The position numbers were made by a program, and so were the translations under genes. Below, piece by piece: positions 1 to 8,421 of a stretch of 64,000 nt of DNA. Position 1 is the stretch's first letter. Every line of letters starts with the position of its first letter. The stretch comes from an uncultured Atopobiaceae bacterium (GTDB lineage: Bacteria; Actinomycetota; Coriobacteriia; Coriobacteriales; Atopobiaceae): positions 62,001-126,000 of the forward strand of contig CALUNW010000001.1 of the NCBI GenBank assembly GCA_944322145.1, in the 5' to 3' direction. The notes beneath the pieces were generated by a model. That model saw only the letters and a program-made list of their open reading frames with translations, ran no database searches and was not told the origin of the DNA.

Positions 1-1161
1 GGCGCCGGCGAGCTGGGCGGGCGCGTGGTCGCCGCCGGCACGCCCGATGAGATCGCGGCCTGCCCCGAATCCATCACGGGCGCCTATCTCACCGGAGCGC
101 GCGAGATCCGCCTGCCCGAGAGGCGCCGCAACCCGCGCAAGGGCGCGATCAAGGTCACCGGCGCCAGCGCCAACAACCTGAGGGGCGTCACCGCCAAGGT
201 CGAGCTCGGCACGCTCACGGTGGTCACCGGCGTCTCCGGTTCGGGCAAGAGCTCGCTCGTGACGGACACGCTCGCGCCCGCGCTCACCAACGCCGTCCAC
301 CGCTCCAAGCGCCCGGTCGGGCCGTACAAGAAGCTCGAGGGCGTGGAGCTCGTCGACAAGGTCATCGACATCGACCAGTCGCCGATCGGGCGCACCCCGC
401 GCTCCAACCCGGCCACCTACATCGGGCTCTGGGACGACCTGCGGGCCCTCTTCGCGTCGCTGCCCGAGAGCCGCGCGCGCGGCTACAGCCCCGGGCGCTT
501 CTCGTTCAACGTGCCGGGAGGGCGCTGCGAGGCCTGCAAGGGCGACGGCCAGATCAAGATCGAGATGAACTTCCTGCCGGACGTCTACGTGCCCTGCGAG
601 GTCTGCCACGGCAAGCGCTACAACCGCGAGACCCTCGAGGTGCTCTACCACGGCAAGTCCATCTCGGACGTGCTCGACATGACGGTGCACGAGGCGCTGG
701 CGTTCTTCTCCAACATCCCGCGCATCAAGAACAAGCTGCAGACGCTCTACGACGTGGGCCTGGGCTATATCCACCTGGGCCAGCCCGCAACCACGCTCTC
801 CGGCGGCGAGGCCCAGCGCGTCAAGCTCGCCAAGGAGCTGCACCGCCAGCAGACCGGCAGGACCTTCTACATCCTCGACGAGCCCACCACGGGCCTGCAC
901 TTCGAGGACGTGCGCCAGCTCGTGGAGGTGCTCGAGAAGCTTGTGGACGCCGGCAACACGGTGCTGGTGATCGAGCACAACCTCGACGTCATCAAGATGG
1001 CCGACCGCGTGCTCGACATGGGCCCGGAGGGCGGCGACGGAGGCGGCACGGTGGTGGCATACGGGACGCCCGAGAAGGTGGCGGAGGTGCCCGAGAGCTA
1101 CACGGGCCAGTTCCTGAAGCAGATCCTGGCGCGCGACCGGGCCCGCCAGGCGGGGGAGTAG
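1..1161 (+). CDS. uvrA: UvrA excinuclease subunit, C-terminal part (5' end outside window)
   Basis: The frame is open from base 1, so the N-terminal part lies upstream. UvrA is the ATP-dependent damage-recognition subunit of UvrABC nucleotide excision repair. Visible in order are the Walker A loop GVSGSGKSS (about nt 226-252), the zinc module with CEACKGDG and CEVCHG (about nt 526-612), the ABC signature [15 protein letters not shown] (about nt 796) and Walker [11 protein letters not shown] (about nt 871). The final ~375 residues match the normal C-terminal half with no break. ybaK begins 5 nt after the stop, so the two are probably co-transcribed. uvrC lies 58 kb away in the same window. Confidence 0.95.
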   Translation, partial: GAGELGGRVVAAGTPDEIAACPESITGAYLTGAREIRLPERRRNPRKGAIKVTGASANNLRGVTAKVELGTLTVVTGVSGSGKSSLVTDTLAPALTNAVHRSKRPVGPYKKLEGVELVDKVIDIDQSPIGRTPRSNPATYIGLWDDLRALFASLPESRARGYSPGRFSFNVPGGRCEACKGDGQIKIEMNFLPDVYVPCEVCHGKRYNRETLEVLYHGKSISDVLDMTVHEALAFFSNIPRIKNKLQTLYDVGLGYIHLGQPATTLSGGEAQRVKLAKELHRQQTGRTFYILDEPTTGLHFEDVRQLVEVLEKLVDAGNTVLVIEHNLDVIKMADRVLDMGPEGGDGGGTVVAYGTPEKVAEVPESYTGQFLKQILARDRARQAGE

Positions 1162-1165
1162 CGCG

Positions 1166-1663
1166 ATGGCGCGGCGTGAGAAGTTCCAGAAGACCAACGC
1201 GATGCGCGAGCTCGAGGCGGCCGGCGTGCCCTTCGAGTACGAGACCTACGAGGTGGATGAGACGGACACCTCGAGCGAGCTCGGGCTGCACATCGCGCAG
1301 CGCCTGGGCGAGGACCCCGCCGCGAGCTTCAAGACGCTCGTCTGCGTGACGCCGGCGGGCGAGCACGTGGTCTGCTGCATCCCCGTGGCCGACGAGCTCG
1401 ACCTCAAGAAGGCCGCCGCGGCGGCGGGTGAGAAGAGCCTCTCGCTGATGCACGTCCGCGATCTCGAGCCGGTCACGGGCTACGTCCGCGGCGGCTGCTC
1501 GCCGGTTGGCATGAAGAAGCGCTTTCCCACGCTGGTCGACGAGACCGCGCAGCTCTTCGAGAAGATCCACGTCTCGGGCGGGCGCCGCGGCCTCTCGCTG
1601 ATCATCGCCCCGGACGACCTCGCGGCATTCTGCGACGCCACCCTCGCCGACATCGTCCGCTGA
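1166..1663 (+). CDS. ybaK: YbaK/EbsC-family aminoacyl-tRNA deacylase
   Basis: The protein has 165 residues, the full family length. It starts with MARREKFQKTNAMRELEAAG and contains the YbaK-type stretches FKTLVCVTP, GYVRGGCSPVGMKKRFP and SGGRRGLSL. The family hydrolyses mischarged Cys-tRNA(Pro) or related tRNAs in the cytoplasm. The start ATG is 4 nt after the uvrA stop, so translation is probably coupled to uvrA. The family call is firm; the exact tRNA substrate is inferred from the family. Confidence 0.9.
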   Translation: MARREKFQKTNAMRELEAAGVPFEYETYEVDETDTSSELGLHIAQRLGEDPAASFKTLVCVTPAGEHVVCCIPVADELDLKKAAAAAGEKSLSLMHVRDLEPVTGYVRGGCSPVGMKKRFPTLVDETAQLFEKIHVSGGRRGLSLIIAPDDLAAFCDATLADIVR

Positions 1664-1671
1664 CGCGCCCG

Positions 1672-1876
1672 GAAACCCCTGGCGCCCGGCCGCGCCGCCC
1701 GCGCCCGCAAAACCCTGGTACGCGACCCGCCGTCCGCGCCCGCAAAGCCCCTGGTGCCGGATTCCCGCCAAATGCGCGAAATGGTGCCTGATTTCCGCCA
1801 TATGCGTGTCTCAGACACGCATTTCTCGGTAATTTGGCACCATTTCGCGCATTTGGCGGAAATCCGGCACCAGGGG
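1672..1876. repeat. Palindromic repeat A with partial 36-bp tandem array
   Basis: Bases 1748-1876 form a long interrupted palindrome. The left arm (ggtgccggattcccgccaaa, then an atgcgcgaaatgg block) is matched by the right arm at 1836-1876, and the centre holds gtgtctcagacac. Bases 1672-1750 carry about two degenerate copies of a unit containing cgcccgcaaa-cccctggt. The reverse complement of this whole block recurs at 2560-2820 as repeat B, so the two copies bracket the TA pair between them in inverted orientation. No coding frame spans it. Confidence 0.85.
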
Positions 1877-1900
1877 ATTCTTCAGGGCGAGTCGCCTGAG

Positions 1901-2170
1901 TCATGCCTCGGCGATGTCGCGCTCGATGAGCTGGCGTATCCGCTGCGAGCGCGTCTGCCCGTTCTTCTCGGCCTTGCGGTCGAAGGCGACGACGAGCGAC
2001 TCCGGGACCCTTGCGCCAATGAGCCTCAGGTCTTCGGCGCTGATTCTCGGCCTGCCTACGAGGACGCGGCCCGGGGGGCCCGGCAGCTCGCCCCGCTCGA
2101 AACGCGACGCGAGCTCCTCGAGTGCGGCTTCGGTGAGCTCGGTGCCGTCTTTCGTCCGATAGGTCATCAC
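1901..2170 (-). CDS. Ribbon-helix-helix antitoxin (BrnA/CopG-like)
   Basis: The protein has 89 residues. The N-terminal half has the pattern ELTEAALEELASRFERGELP followed by the GRPRIS turn. The C-terminal half, IGARVPESLVVAFDRKAEKN, then GQTRSQRIRQLIERD, fits a CopG/ribbon-helix-helix DNA-binding domain. It overlaps the upstream toxin gene by 4 nt (ATGA), a coupled toxin-first arrangement as in BrnTA. It would neutralise the toxin and repress the pair. Family assignment is by pattern only. Confidence 0.7.
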   Translation of the reverse strand: MMTYRTKDGTELTEAALEELASRFERGELPGPPGRVLVGRPRISAEDLRLIGARVPESLVVAFDRKAEKNGQTRSQRIRQLIERDIAEA

Positions 2171-2436
2171 ATCATCCCCCTCAGCTCGTCAAGCTCTTTC
2201 TTTGTGGGAGGCGTCATTGCGTGGTAGATGAGCACGGTGTCATCGACGAGAAGAACGCCTATCACCTCAAGAAGCCTTCCGCGCCCGTCGGTTCCCAGCG
2301 CAACGAGCGTCCCGTCCGGGAGTCCGTCGCCCCAGCGCTCCTGGATGAGAAAGGCATTCGACCACGCGCTTCTGACATCGTCATTCGAGAGCTCCGGATG
2401 GCGCCTGCGCACCCTCTCGTGAATTCTGACGAACAC
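2167..2436 (-). CDS. BrnT/RelE-fold toxin-like protein
   Basis: The protein has 89 residues. The pattern HPELSNDDVRSAWSNAF, then ALGTDGRGRLLEVIGVLL and the ending YHAMTPPTKKELDEL, fits BrnT-like toxins of actinobacterial TA pairs, which are ribonucleases. The start is GTG at 2436, preceded on the minus strand by GAAAGGA with 7-nt spacing. It is the first gene of a two-gene unit with the antitoxin, bracketed by inverted repeats A and B. Activity is inferred. Confidence 0.65.
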   Translation of the reverse strand: MFVRIHERVRRRHPELSNDDVRSAWSNAFLIQERWGDGLPDGTLVALGTDGRGRLLEVIGVLLVDDTVLIYHAMTPPTKKELDELRGMM

Positions 2437-2443
2437 GCATCCG

Positions 2444-2460
2444 TCCTTTCATTTAGTATA
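2444..2460 (-). promoter_or_regulatory. -10 element and ribosome binding site of the TA pair
   Basis: Upstream of the GTG start, the minus strand shows TATACT at 2460-2455 and GAAAGG at 2449-2444, inside an AT-rich island that stands out from the GC-rich surroundings. No good -35 hexamer was identified. Confidence 0.5.
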
Positions 2461-2559
2461 ACAAAAACAGCTAACAAAACCTATTGCAGTTGGTAGAGAT
2501 GCAGATCAGCGGAAGCGACCTTGCCGTACTTGGAGCCGCCGCCTGCGCCCGCAAAAGCG

Positions 2560-2688
2560 CTGGTGCCTGATTTCCGCCAAATGCGCGAAATGGTGCCAAA
2601 TTACCGAGAAATGAGTGTCTAAGACACGCATATGGCGGAAATCAGGCACCATTTCGCGCATATTGCGGGAATCAGGCACCAGGGGTTT
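2560..2688. repeat. Palindromic repeat B (inverted copy of repeat A)
   Basis: This is a long palindrome with gtgtctaagacac at its centre. Read on the minus strand it matches repeat A almost base for base over about 128 bp, including the ggtgcc ends and the atgcgcgaaatgg arms. Together the two give terminal inverted repeats around the TA pair. Confidence 0.85.
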
Positions 2689-2820
2689 GCGGGAGCGGGC
2701 GGCGGGGCCGGGCACCAGGGGTTTGAGGGAGCGGGCGGCGGGGCCGGGCACCAGGGGTTTGAGGGAGCGGGCGGCGGGGTCGGGCATCAGGGCTTTTGCG
2801 GGCGCGGACGGCGGGGGCGG
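2677..2820. repeat. 36-bp tandem repeat, about four copies
   Basis: Units start at 2677, 2713, 2749 and 2785. The unit opens with caccaggggtttg and closes with gggcggcggggccggg; the first three copies are nearly identical and the fourth is degenerate. There are no spacers, so this is not a CRISPR. Its reverse complement flanks repeat A at 1672-1750. Confidence 0.9.
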
Positions 2821-2956
2821 TCACCCACGGTTTGCGGTCCGCCAGGCCGTTCCATGCCCGCTGTGGTGATACGGCGCTAAATCCCGCAGCAGCGCGTCCT
2901 TCTCGCCCGGCGGTGAGAGAATCAAAAGGTTGACTGATGCAGACGAGGGGGAAGAC

Positions 2957-4603
2957 GTGAGCGGGACGCCCGAGTATCGGCCGCGGCACATGAAGGTGGC
3001 CGAGGCACCCAGCAAGAGCGAGACGAGCACGCAGGAGCAGGTCGGCCGCAGTGCGGCGCTGATGAGCGTGCTGGTGGTCGTCAGCCGCCTCACCGGCTTC
3101 ATGCGCACCTGGGGCCAGGCCTATGCCATCGGCGTCACCGTGATGGCGAGCTGCTACTCCATCGCCAACAACCTCCCGAACCAGCTCTACGAGCTCGTCG
3201 CGGCGGGCATGCTCACCACGGCCTTCCTGCCCGTCTACATGACGGTCAAGAAGCGCGCCGGGACCGAGGGCGCGAGCGCCTACACCTCCAACCTCGTCTC
3301 GATCGTGCTCGTTGCCATGGGCGCGGTCGCGGTGCTCGGCTTTGTCTTTGCCGCGCAGATGGTCTACACGCAGTCCTTCTCGGCGACCGAGGCCTTCGAC
3401 TTCGACCTCACGGTCTACTTCTTCAGGTTCTTTGTCATCGAGGTCGTGCTCTACGCGCTCTCGTCGATCTTCTCGGGCGTGCTCAACGCGGAGCGCGACT
3501 ACTTCTGGGGACAGGCGGCCCCCATCTTCAACAACTTCGTGACCACGGCCTCCTTCCTCGTCTACGCGGCGCTTGCCGACAAGAGCCCCGAGATCGCGCT
3601 GCTCGTCCTGGCGCTCGGCAACCCGCTCGGCGTGGCGGTGCAGGTGATTCTCCAGATCCCGCCCATGCTGCGCCACGGCATCCGCCTGCGCTTCCGGATC
3701 GACCTCCACGACCCGCTGCTCAAGGAGACCCTGCGCATCGGCGTGCCGTCGCTCGCCGTGGTGGTTGCCTCGTTCGTGACCACGTCGGTGCAGTCGTCCT
3801 CCGCCCTCTCGGTGGTGGCGACGGGCGCCTCGATCACCTACTACTCCCGCCTGTGGTACACGCTGCCGTACTCCATCCTCACGGTCCCCATCACCACGGC
3901 CATGTTCACCGAGCTCTCGGACAGCTGGGCCAAGGGCGACCGCTCGTCGTTCACGCGCGGAATCGTCTCAGGCTCGGGCCAGATCCTGTTCTTCTCGGTG
4001 CCCTTCATGCTCTACCTCATCGTGTTCTCCGTGCCCCTCATCTCCGTGCTCGCCGCGGGCAGCTTCACGCCCGACGCGCTCGCCATGACGGCGTCCTACC
4101 TCTCCGCCTACGCCATCTCTCTGCCGGTCTACGCCGTCTACATGTACCTCCAGAAGGTCGCCTCCGCCATGCGGAAGATGGCCCTGTGCGCCGTCGCCAA
4201 CGCCATCGCGGCCGTGGTGCAGGTGGTTGCCCTCCTCACGCTGACCCCGACCTTCGGCCTCGACTTTGTGGCCTTCTCGTCCACGCTGTTCTTCGTCACC
4301 CTGTGCGTCGTGATGTTCGCGAGCCTGCGCCACGAGCTGGGCCACATCGGGCTGGGCGGCGTGCTCGTCTCCGCCCTGCGCGCCGCCGCGCTGGGACTGG
4401 CCGGCGCCGTCGTGGGCGCGGTCCTGCTGCGCGTGCTCAACGCGACGCTCGGGGACTGCACGGGCACCATGCTGCGCTCCGTGGCCTACTGCGTCGCCGC
4501 GGGCGTGCCCGCCCTCATCGTGACCTACGGCGGTGGGCTGCTGCTCAAGGTGCCCGAGGCGGCCATGATCGGCAGGCTCGCCGGAAGGCTGCTCCACCGG
4601 TAG
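2957..4603 (+). CDS. murJ: Lipid II flippase MurJ (MviN family)
   Basis: The protein has 548 residues and many hydrophobic segments, consistent with 14 membrane helices. It moves lipid-linked peptidoglycan precursor across the membrane. The N-terminal region has LMSVLVVVSRLTGFMRTWG and the MurJ-type stretch NNLPNQLYELVAAGMLTTAF. I chose GTG at 2957 because GAGGGGGAAG sits just upstream; an in-frame TTG at 2930 would add nine residues and has no better site. A GC-rich hairpin follows the stop. It is not operonic with the TA pair upstream. Confidence 0.9.
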   Translation: MSGTPEYRPRHMKVAEAPSKSETSTQEQVGRSAALMSVLVVVSRLTGFMRTWGQAYAIGVTVMASCYSIANNLPNQLYELVAAGMLTTAFLPVYMTVKKRAGTEGASAYTSNLVSIVLVAMGAVAVLGFVFAAQMVYTQSFSATEAFDFDLTVYFFRFFVIEVVLYALSSIFSGVLNAERDYFWGQAAPIFNNFVTTASFLVYAALADKSPEIALLVLALGNPLGVAVQVILQIPPMLRHGIRLRFRIDLHDPLLKETLRIGVPSLAVVVASFVTTSVQSSSALSVVATGASITYYSRLWYTLPYSILTVPITTAMFTELSDSWAKGDRSSFTRGIVSGSGQILFFSVPFMLYLIVFSVPLISVLAAGSFTPDALAMTASYLSAYAISLPVYAVYMYLQKVASAMRKMALCAVANAIAAVVQVVALLTLTPTFGLDFVAFSSTLFFVTLCVVMFASLRHELGHIGLGGVLVSALRAAALGLAGAVVGAVLLRVLNATLGDCTGTMLRSVAYCVAAGVPALIVTYGGGLLLKVPEAAMIGRLAGRLLHR

Positions 4604-4628
4604 CGGGCGGCGAGTCGCCGCCGCCCGC
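4603..4628 (+). terminator. GC-rich hairpin after murJ
   Basis: Directly after the stop, gcgggcggcg and cgccgccgcccgc can pair around agt. It lies between the convergent murJ and the minus-strand gene ending at 4639, so it may act in both directions. There is no U tract. Confidence 0.4.
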
Positions 4629-4638
4629 CCGGGAGGGG

Positions 4639-5058
4639 CTAGCCGCCCACGACCACCTGCTCGCAGCGGCCTATGACGAAGTGCGCGGCGGCGCCCTGCC
4701 AGGGCGTCCAGCTCGGCACCCCGAGCGACTCGTCGAGAAGGTCGTCGAGGAACTCCGGCAGGCCGCTGTCATCGAGGTCCTCGTCCTCGCCGAAGAAGTT
4801 GGTCACGAAGCGGCGCTCCTCGTCGCTGACCTCGCGGTCCCCCTCGTCGACGCCGCCCGTGCTCGCGCGGCGCTCGTACTCGCGCTCGATAGAGCGCGTG
4901 GCCACGATGCGTCGCATCTCCCGCACGAAGGAGGGCTCGTCCACCTGGTCGGGCCTCATGACCACGACGACGGTGTCGGGCGGATAGCCCTTCTCGTCCT
5001 CGCGCGCCTCCCGCTCGAACCTGATGGCGACCCCCGCGTCCGGCCAGTGAAGTGCCAT
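4639..5058 (-). CDS. Conserved acidic hypothetical protein
   Basis: I do not recognise the family. The protein has 139 residues. The start ATG at 5058 is supported by AAAGGAG with 7-nt spacing. The N-terminus (MALHWPDAGVAIRFEREARE) and DTVVVVMRPDQVDEPSFVREM look folded, while residues ~70-110 are rich in Asp/Glu. There is no signal peptide or membrane segment. It stands alone between murJ and the his operon on the opposite strand. Confidence 0.6.
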   Translation of the reverse strand: MALHWPDAGVAIRFEREAREDEKGYPPDTVVVVMRPDQVDEPSFVREMRRIVATRSIEREYERRASTGGVDEGDREVSDEERRFVTNFFGEDEDLDDSGLPEFLDDLLDESLGVPSWTPWQGAAAHFVIGRCEQVVVGG

Positions 5059-5373
5059 GCTCGCTCCTTTCCTCGACTGCGTGGTGAGGAGCCTAGCAGG
5101 GGAGGGGTTTGCGCCGTCTGCCACGCAGCTGACACGGAGCTGCGCCCGCAGGTCAGCGAGTTGCCTAAGGTCGCGAGCGAGAAGAACGCTCGGCCGGCGG
5201 TCGAAGCAGCCCCGCGGGCGGCCGGCCCGCCACGGGAGCCCCGCCTCGCCGGTGAGCAACCGTCACCGCGGTGCAGCCCGCCGTCCCGTGTTTCGCGCGG
5301 GAAAACACCGGTCACGGCCGCGTACTTTAGTGTGATAAAGTCATCTCTGCATCTTCCGACAGAGAGGAACCCC
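5059..5373 (+). other. Intergenic leader region upstream of the his operon
   Basis: These 315 nt lie between divergent genes. They hold the ribosome binding site AGAGAGGAAC for hisZG (5361-5370), an AT-rich stretch tactttagtgtgataaagt near 5322-5340 that could hold the promoter, and one copy of CGAGAAGAAC at 5178-5187. I found no histidine-rich leader peptide and no T-box signature. Confidence 0.5.
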
Positions 5374-7044
5374 GTGATAGCAGGAACCCCCCGCGGCTTC
5401 CGCGACATACTTCCCCGCGAGGCGCTCGCCCGCGAGCGCATCTCCGGCATCGTGCGCAACACCTTTGCCATGCACGGCTACCTGCCCGTGGAGACCCCGC
5501 TGCTCGAGGACCGCGCCGCCCTCGAGCGCGGCGCCCGCGTGCGCGACTCCGCCTTCCAGCTCTTCGACGAGGACGGCACGCTGCTCATGCTCCGCCCGGA
5601 CCTCACCCTGCCCGTCGCCCGCCTCGTGGCCGGCCGCGTCGCCGCCGACCGCCTGCCGGCGCGCTTCCGCTACAACGCGCCGGTCGTGCGCGAGGAGCCG
5701 AGCCTGCGCGGCCAGCCCCGCCAGTTCACGCAGCTCGGCGTCGAGCTCGTCCAGGAGGACGGCGCCGCCGCCGAGCTCGAGGTCGTGCGCCTGCTCGCCG
5801 AGGCGCTCGGCGCGCTCGAGGTCCCGGACTGGCGCGTGGTCTTTGGCTCGGTCGTGCCCCTCACGGCGCTGCTCGACGCCTGCGCCCCCACGCCCGCCTT
5901 CCACGAGGAGGTCCTCGCGCTCGTCCACGACTCCGACCTCGTGACCCTGGACGAGCTGATCGGCGCGACGCCCGAGCTCGCGCCCGCCGCCGCGCGCGCC
6001 CTGCGCGAGGTCCCGCGCCTGGGCGGCGGCGCCGACGTGATCGAGCGCCTCGACGCCCTTCTCGCCGACGCGGGCGTTCCGGCCGAGAGCCGCGGCACCG
6101 CCGAGCTCTCCGCGCTGGCCGCCAGGCTCGCCGACCTCTTTGACGCGGGCCGGCTCTCCTTCGACTTCTCGATCATCAACTCCTTCGACTATTACACCGG
6201 CATCATCTTCAAGGGCTACGCCGAGGGCATCGCCGCGAGCCTGGCCTCGGGCGGCCGCTACGACGCGGTGCTCGCCAACCTCGGGCGCCCGGGCCTCGCG
6301 GCCTGCGGCTTTGCCCTCTCGCTCGAGCGCCTGCAGGAGGTCCTCGGCGAGCCGGGCGAGTCCGGCGTGGTGACGCCGGGCGTCAACGTGGCGGCCCGCC
6401 CCATCCGCATCGCCGTGCCCAAGGGCTCTCTCTTCAAGGAGACCGTGGCCGCCCTCGCCGCCGCGGGCCTGCCCACCGCCGAGCTCGAGAACCCCGGGCG
6501 CAAGCTCGTCATCCGCGAGGGCGACGTGGAGTACGTCATCGTGCGCGCCCAGGACGCGCCGGCCTTCGTGGGCCGGGGAGGGGCCGACTGCGGCGTCTGC
6601 GGCAAGGACTCCCTCATCGAGGCCGGGCTCGACCTGCTCCAGCTCGTCGACCTGCGCTACGGCGGCTGCCGCTTCGTGGTGGCCGAGCCGCGCGCCAAGG
6701 CCGGCGAGGCCGAGCGCAACTACGCCTGGCGCGGCGCGGTGCGCGTGGCCACCAAGTACCCGCGCATCACGCAGCAGTACTACGATGGGATAGGGCAGCA
6801 GGTCGACATCGTGACGCTCCACGGCAACATCGAGCTGGGCCCGATCGTGGGCATGGCCGACCGCATCGTGGACATCACGGCGACGGGCACCACGCTCGCC
6901 GAGAACGACCTCGTGATCGTGGACGAGGTCATGGAGTGCACCGCGCGCTTCTTCGCCGGCCCGGCCGCCTACCGCTGCGACAACAGGATCCGCGACCTCG
7001 CGCGCCGTCTCGCCGAGGTCGCGAGGGAGGGGAGCGCGTCATGA
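5374..7044 (+). CDS. hisG: HisZ-HisG fusion: ATP phosphoribosyltransferase, regulatory plus catalytic parts
   Basis: One 556-residue protein carries two usually separate subunits of the first enzyme of histidine synthesis. Residues 1-~330 are HisZ, a histidyl-tRNA synthetase paralogue (TPRGFRDILPREA, LLMLRPDLTLPVARLVAGR, ASLASGGRYDAVLANLG). Residues ~343-556 are short-form HisG (RIAVPKGSLFKETVAALAA, ADCGVCGKDSLIE, DITATGTTLAENDLV). The linker is GEPGESGVVTPGVNVAA. Short HisG normally needs separate HisZ, so fusion fixes the stoichiometry. The GTG start has AGAGAGGAAC upstream. The stop overlaps hisD by 4 nt. Confidence 0.93.
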   Translation: MIAGTPRGFRDILPREALARERISGIVRNTFAMHGYLPVETPLLEDRAALERGARVRDSAFQLFDEDGTLLMLRPDLTLPVARLVAGRVAADRLPARFRYNAPVVREEPSLRGQPRQFTQLGVELVQEDGAAAELEVVRLLAEALGALEVPDWRVVFGSVVPLTALLDACAPTPAFHEEVLALVHDSDLVTLDELIGATPELAPAAARALREVPRLGGGADVIERLDALLADAGVPAESRGTAELSALAARLADLFDAGRLSFDFSIINSFDYYTGIIFKGYAEGIAASLASGGRYDAVLANLGRPGLAACGFALSLERLQEVLGEPGESGVVTPGVNVAARPIRIAVPKGSLFKETVAALAAAGLPTAELENPGRKLVIREGDVEYVIVRAQDAPAFVGRGGADCGVCGKDSLIEAGLDLLQLVDLRYGGCRFVVAEPRAKAGEAERNYAWRGAVRVATKYPRITQQYYDGIGQQVDIVTLHGNIELGPIVGMADRIVDITATGTTLAENDLVIVDEVMECTARFFAGPAAYRCDNRIRDLARRLAEVAREGSAS

Positions 7045-8420
7045 GGAAGGTCGTTCTCGAGGGGGGCCGCCGGCTCACGCAGGCGGACCTCAACCGCAGC
7101 GCGGGCGCGCTGCCGGCCCAGATCGTGGAGGCTGCCGAGAAGATCGTGGACGACGTCCGCGCGCGCGGCGACGCGGCGGTGCGCGAGTGCTGCCTGCGCT
7201 TCGACGGCGCCTGCCCGGACGCCTTCCGCGTGCCCGACGAGGCGCTCGCCCGCGCGCTCGATGCCGTGCCGGCGGAGTTTCTCGCCGCGCTCACGCAGGC
7301 GCGCGACCAGATCCGCGACTTCCACGAGCGCGAGCGCGAGCAGTCCTGGTTCACCACCCGCGCCGACGGGACCCTGCTCGGGGTCCAGGTGACGCCCGTT
7401 GCCTCCGCCGCCGTCTACGTGCCCGGCGGCCGCGCGCAGTATCCCTCCACCGTCCTCATGGACACCATCCCCGCCAAGGTCGCGGGCGTGCCCCGCGTGG
7501 TCATGGTGACCCCGCCGCAGAGAGACGGCGGCCTCAACCCCTACACCCTCGCCGCCGCGGCGCTCGCGGGCGTGGACGAGGTCTACGCCGTCGGCGGCGC
7601 CCAGGCCGTGGCCGCCGTGGCCTACGGCACCGAGTCCATCCCGGCGGTCGACAAGATCGTGGGGCCCGGCAACGCCTACGTGGCGGCCGCCAAGCGCTAC
7701 GTCTCCGGCGACGTGGGCATCGACATGGTGGCGGGCCCCTCCGAGGTCTGCGTGCTGGCCGACGCCTCGGCCGACCCCGTCGTGGTTGCGGCCGACCTCA
7801 TGGCCCAGGCCGAGCACGACCCCCTGGCGAGCTGCTACCTGGTGACCTGCGACCCCGAGCTGCCCGACCGCGTGCTCGCCGCCGCGGAGCGCCTCGTCTC
7901 CCAGAGCCCGCGCGAGGAGATCACCCGCGCCTCCCTCGACGACCGCGGCGTGATCGTGGTTGCCGAGAGCCTGGACGCCGCCGTGGACGCCGTCAACGTG
8001 GTGGCGCCCGAGCACCTCGAGCTGCACTGCGCCGACGCCATGGCCCTTCTCGGCCGCATCCGCAACGCCGGCGCCATCTTCGTGGGCGCCTGGAGTTCCG
8101 AGCCCCTGGGCGACTACGTGGCCGGCCCCAACCACACGCTGCCCACGGGCGGCACCGCGCGCTTCTCCAACCCCCTGGGCGTCTACGACTTCCAGAAGCG
8201 CTCGAGCGTGATCTGCTACACGCCCGAGGGGCTTCTCGCCGACGCGCCGGCCGCGCAGACCCTGGCCCAGTCCGAGGGCCTCTGGGCGCACGCGCTCTCC
8301 GTGGGCCTGCGCCGCCGCCTCGCCGAGGGCGGCACCTTCGACGTCGACGACGTCCACCGCGTTGCCTGGCCCTCCGACCTGATGAAAGGGGACAGTCCCT
8401 TTTCATCATCGGAGGCGTGA
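7041..8420 (+). CDS. hisD: Histidinol dehydrogenase
   Basis: The protein has 459 residues. It performs the last two oxidations to L-histidine with NAD+. Visible motifs are [43 protein letters not shown], the metal-site stretch [19 protein letters not shown] and [20 protein letters not shown]. The ATG overlaps the hisG stop (ATGA). Its last ~12 residues ([12 protein letters not shown]) are encoded by a 27-nt palindrome, an unusual end for HisD and probably a repeat captured into the gene. hisC begins 1 nt after the stop. Confidence 0.95.
   Translation: MRKVVLEGGRRLTQADLNRSAGALPAQIVEAAEKIVDDVRARGDAAVRECCLRFDGACPDAFRVPDEALARALDAVPAEFLAALTQARDQIRDFHEREREQSWFTTRADGTLLGVQVTPVASAAVYVPGGRAQYPSTVLMDTIPAKVAGVPRVVMVTPPQRDGGLNPYTLAAAALAGVDEVYAVGGAQAVAAVAYGTESIPAVDKIVGPGNAYVAAAKRYVSGDVGIDMVAGPSEVCVLADASADPVVVAADLMAQAEHDPLASCYLVTCDPELPDRVLAAAERLVSQSPREEITRASLDDRGVIVVAESLDAAVDAVNVVAPEHLELHCADAMALLGRIRNAGAIFVGAWSSEPLGDYVAGPNHTLPTGGTARFSNPLGVYDFQKRSSVICYTPEGLLADAPAAQTLAQSEGLWAHALSVGLRRRLAEGGTFDVDDVHRVAWPSDLMKGDSPFSSSEA
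8381..8407. repeat. Imperfect 27-nt palindrome within the hisD 3' end
   Basis: gatgaaaggggacag is mirrored by cagtcccttttcatc with two mismatched pairs. GGGACAGTCCC palindromes are common among REP-like repeats. It lies within the coding sequence, just upstream of the hisC ribosome binding site (cggagg). Confidence 0.7.
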
Positions 8421-8421
8421 C

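Noticed and set aside
2677..2820. 36-bp repeats as a CRISPR array
   Set aside because: Units are directly adjacent without spacers and no cas gene is present.
3853..5373. Long open frame continuing upstream of hisZG in the same frame
   Set aside because: It reads through murJ in another frame and the opposite-strand hypothetical gene; GTG 5374 with AGAGAGGAAC and the HisZ start motif mark the real start.
5059..5373. Histidine attenuator or T-box before hisZG
   Set aside because: No run of His codons and no T-box sequence or specifier loop recognised.
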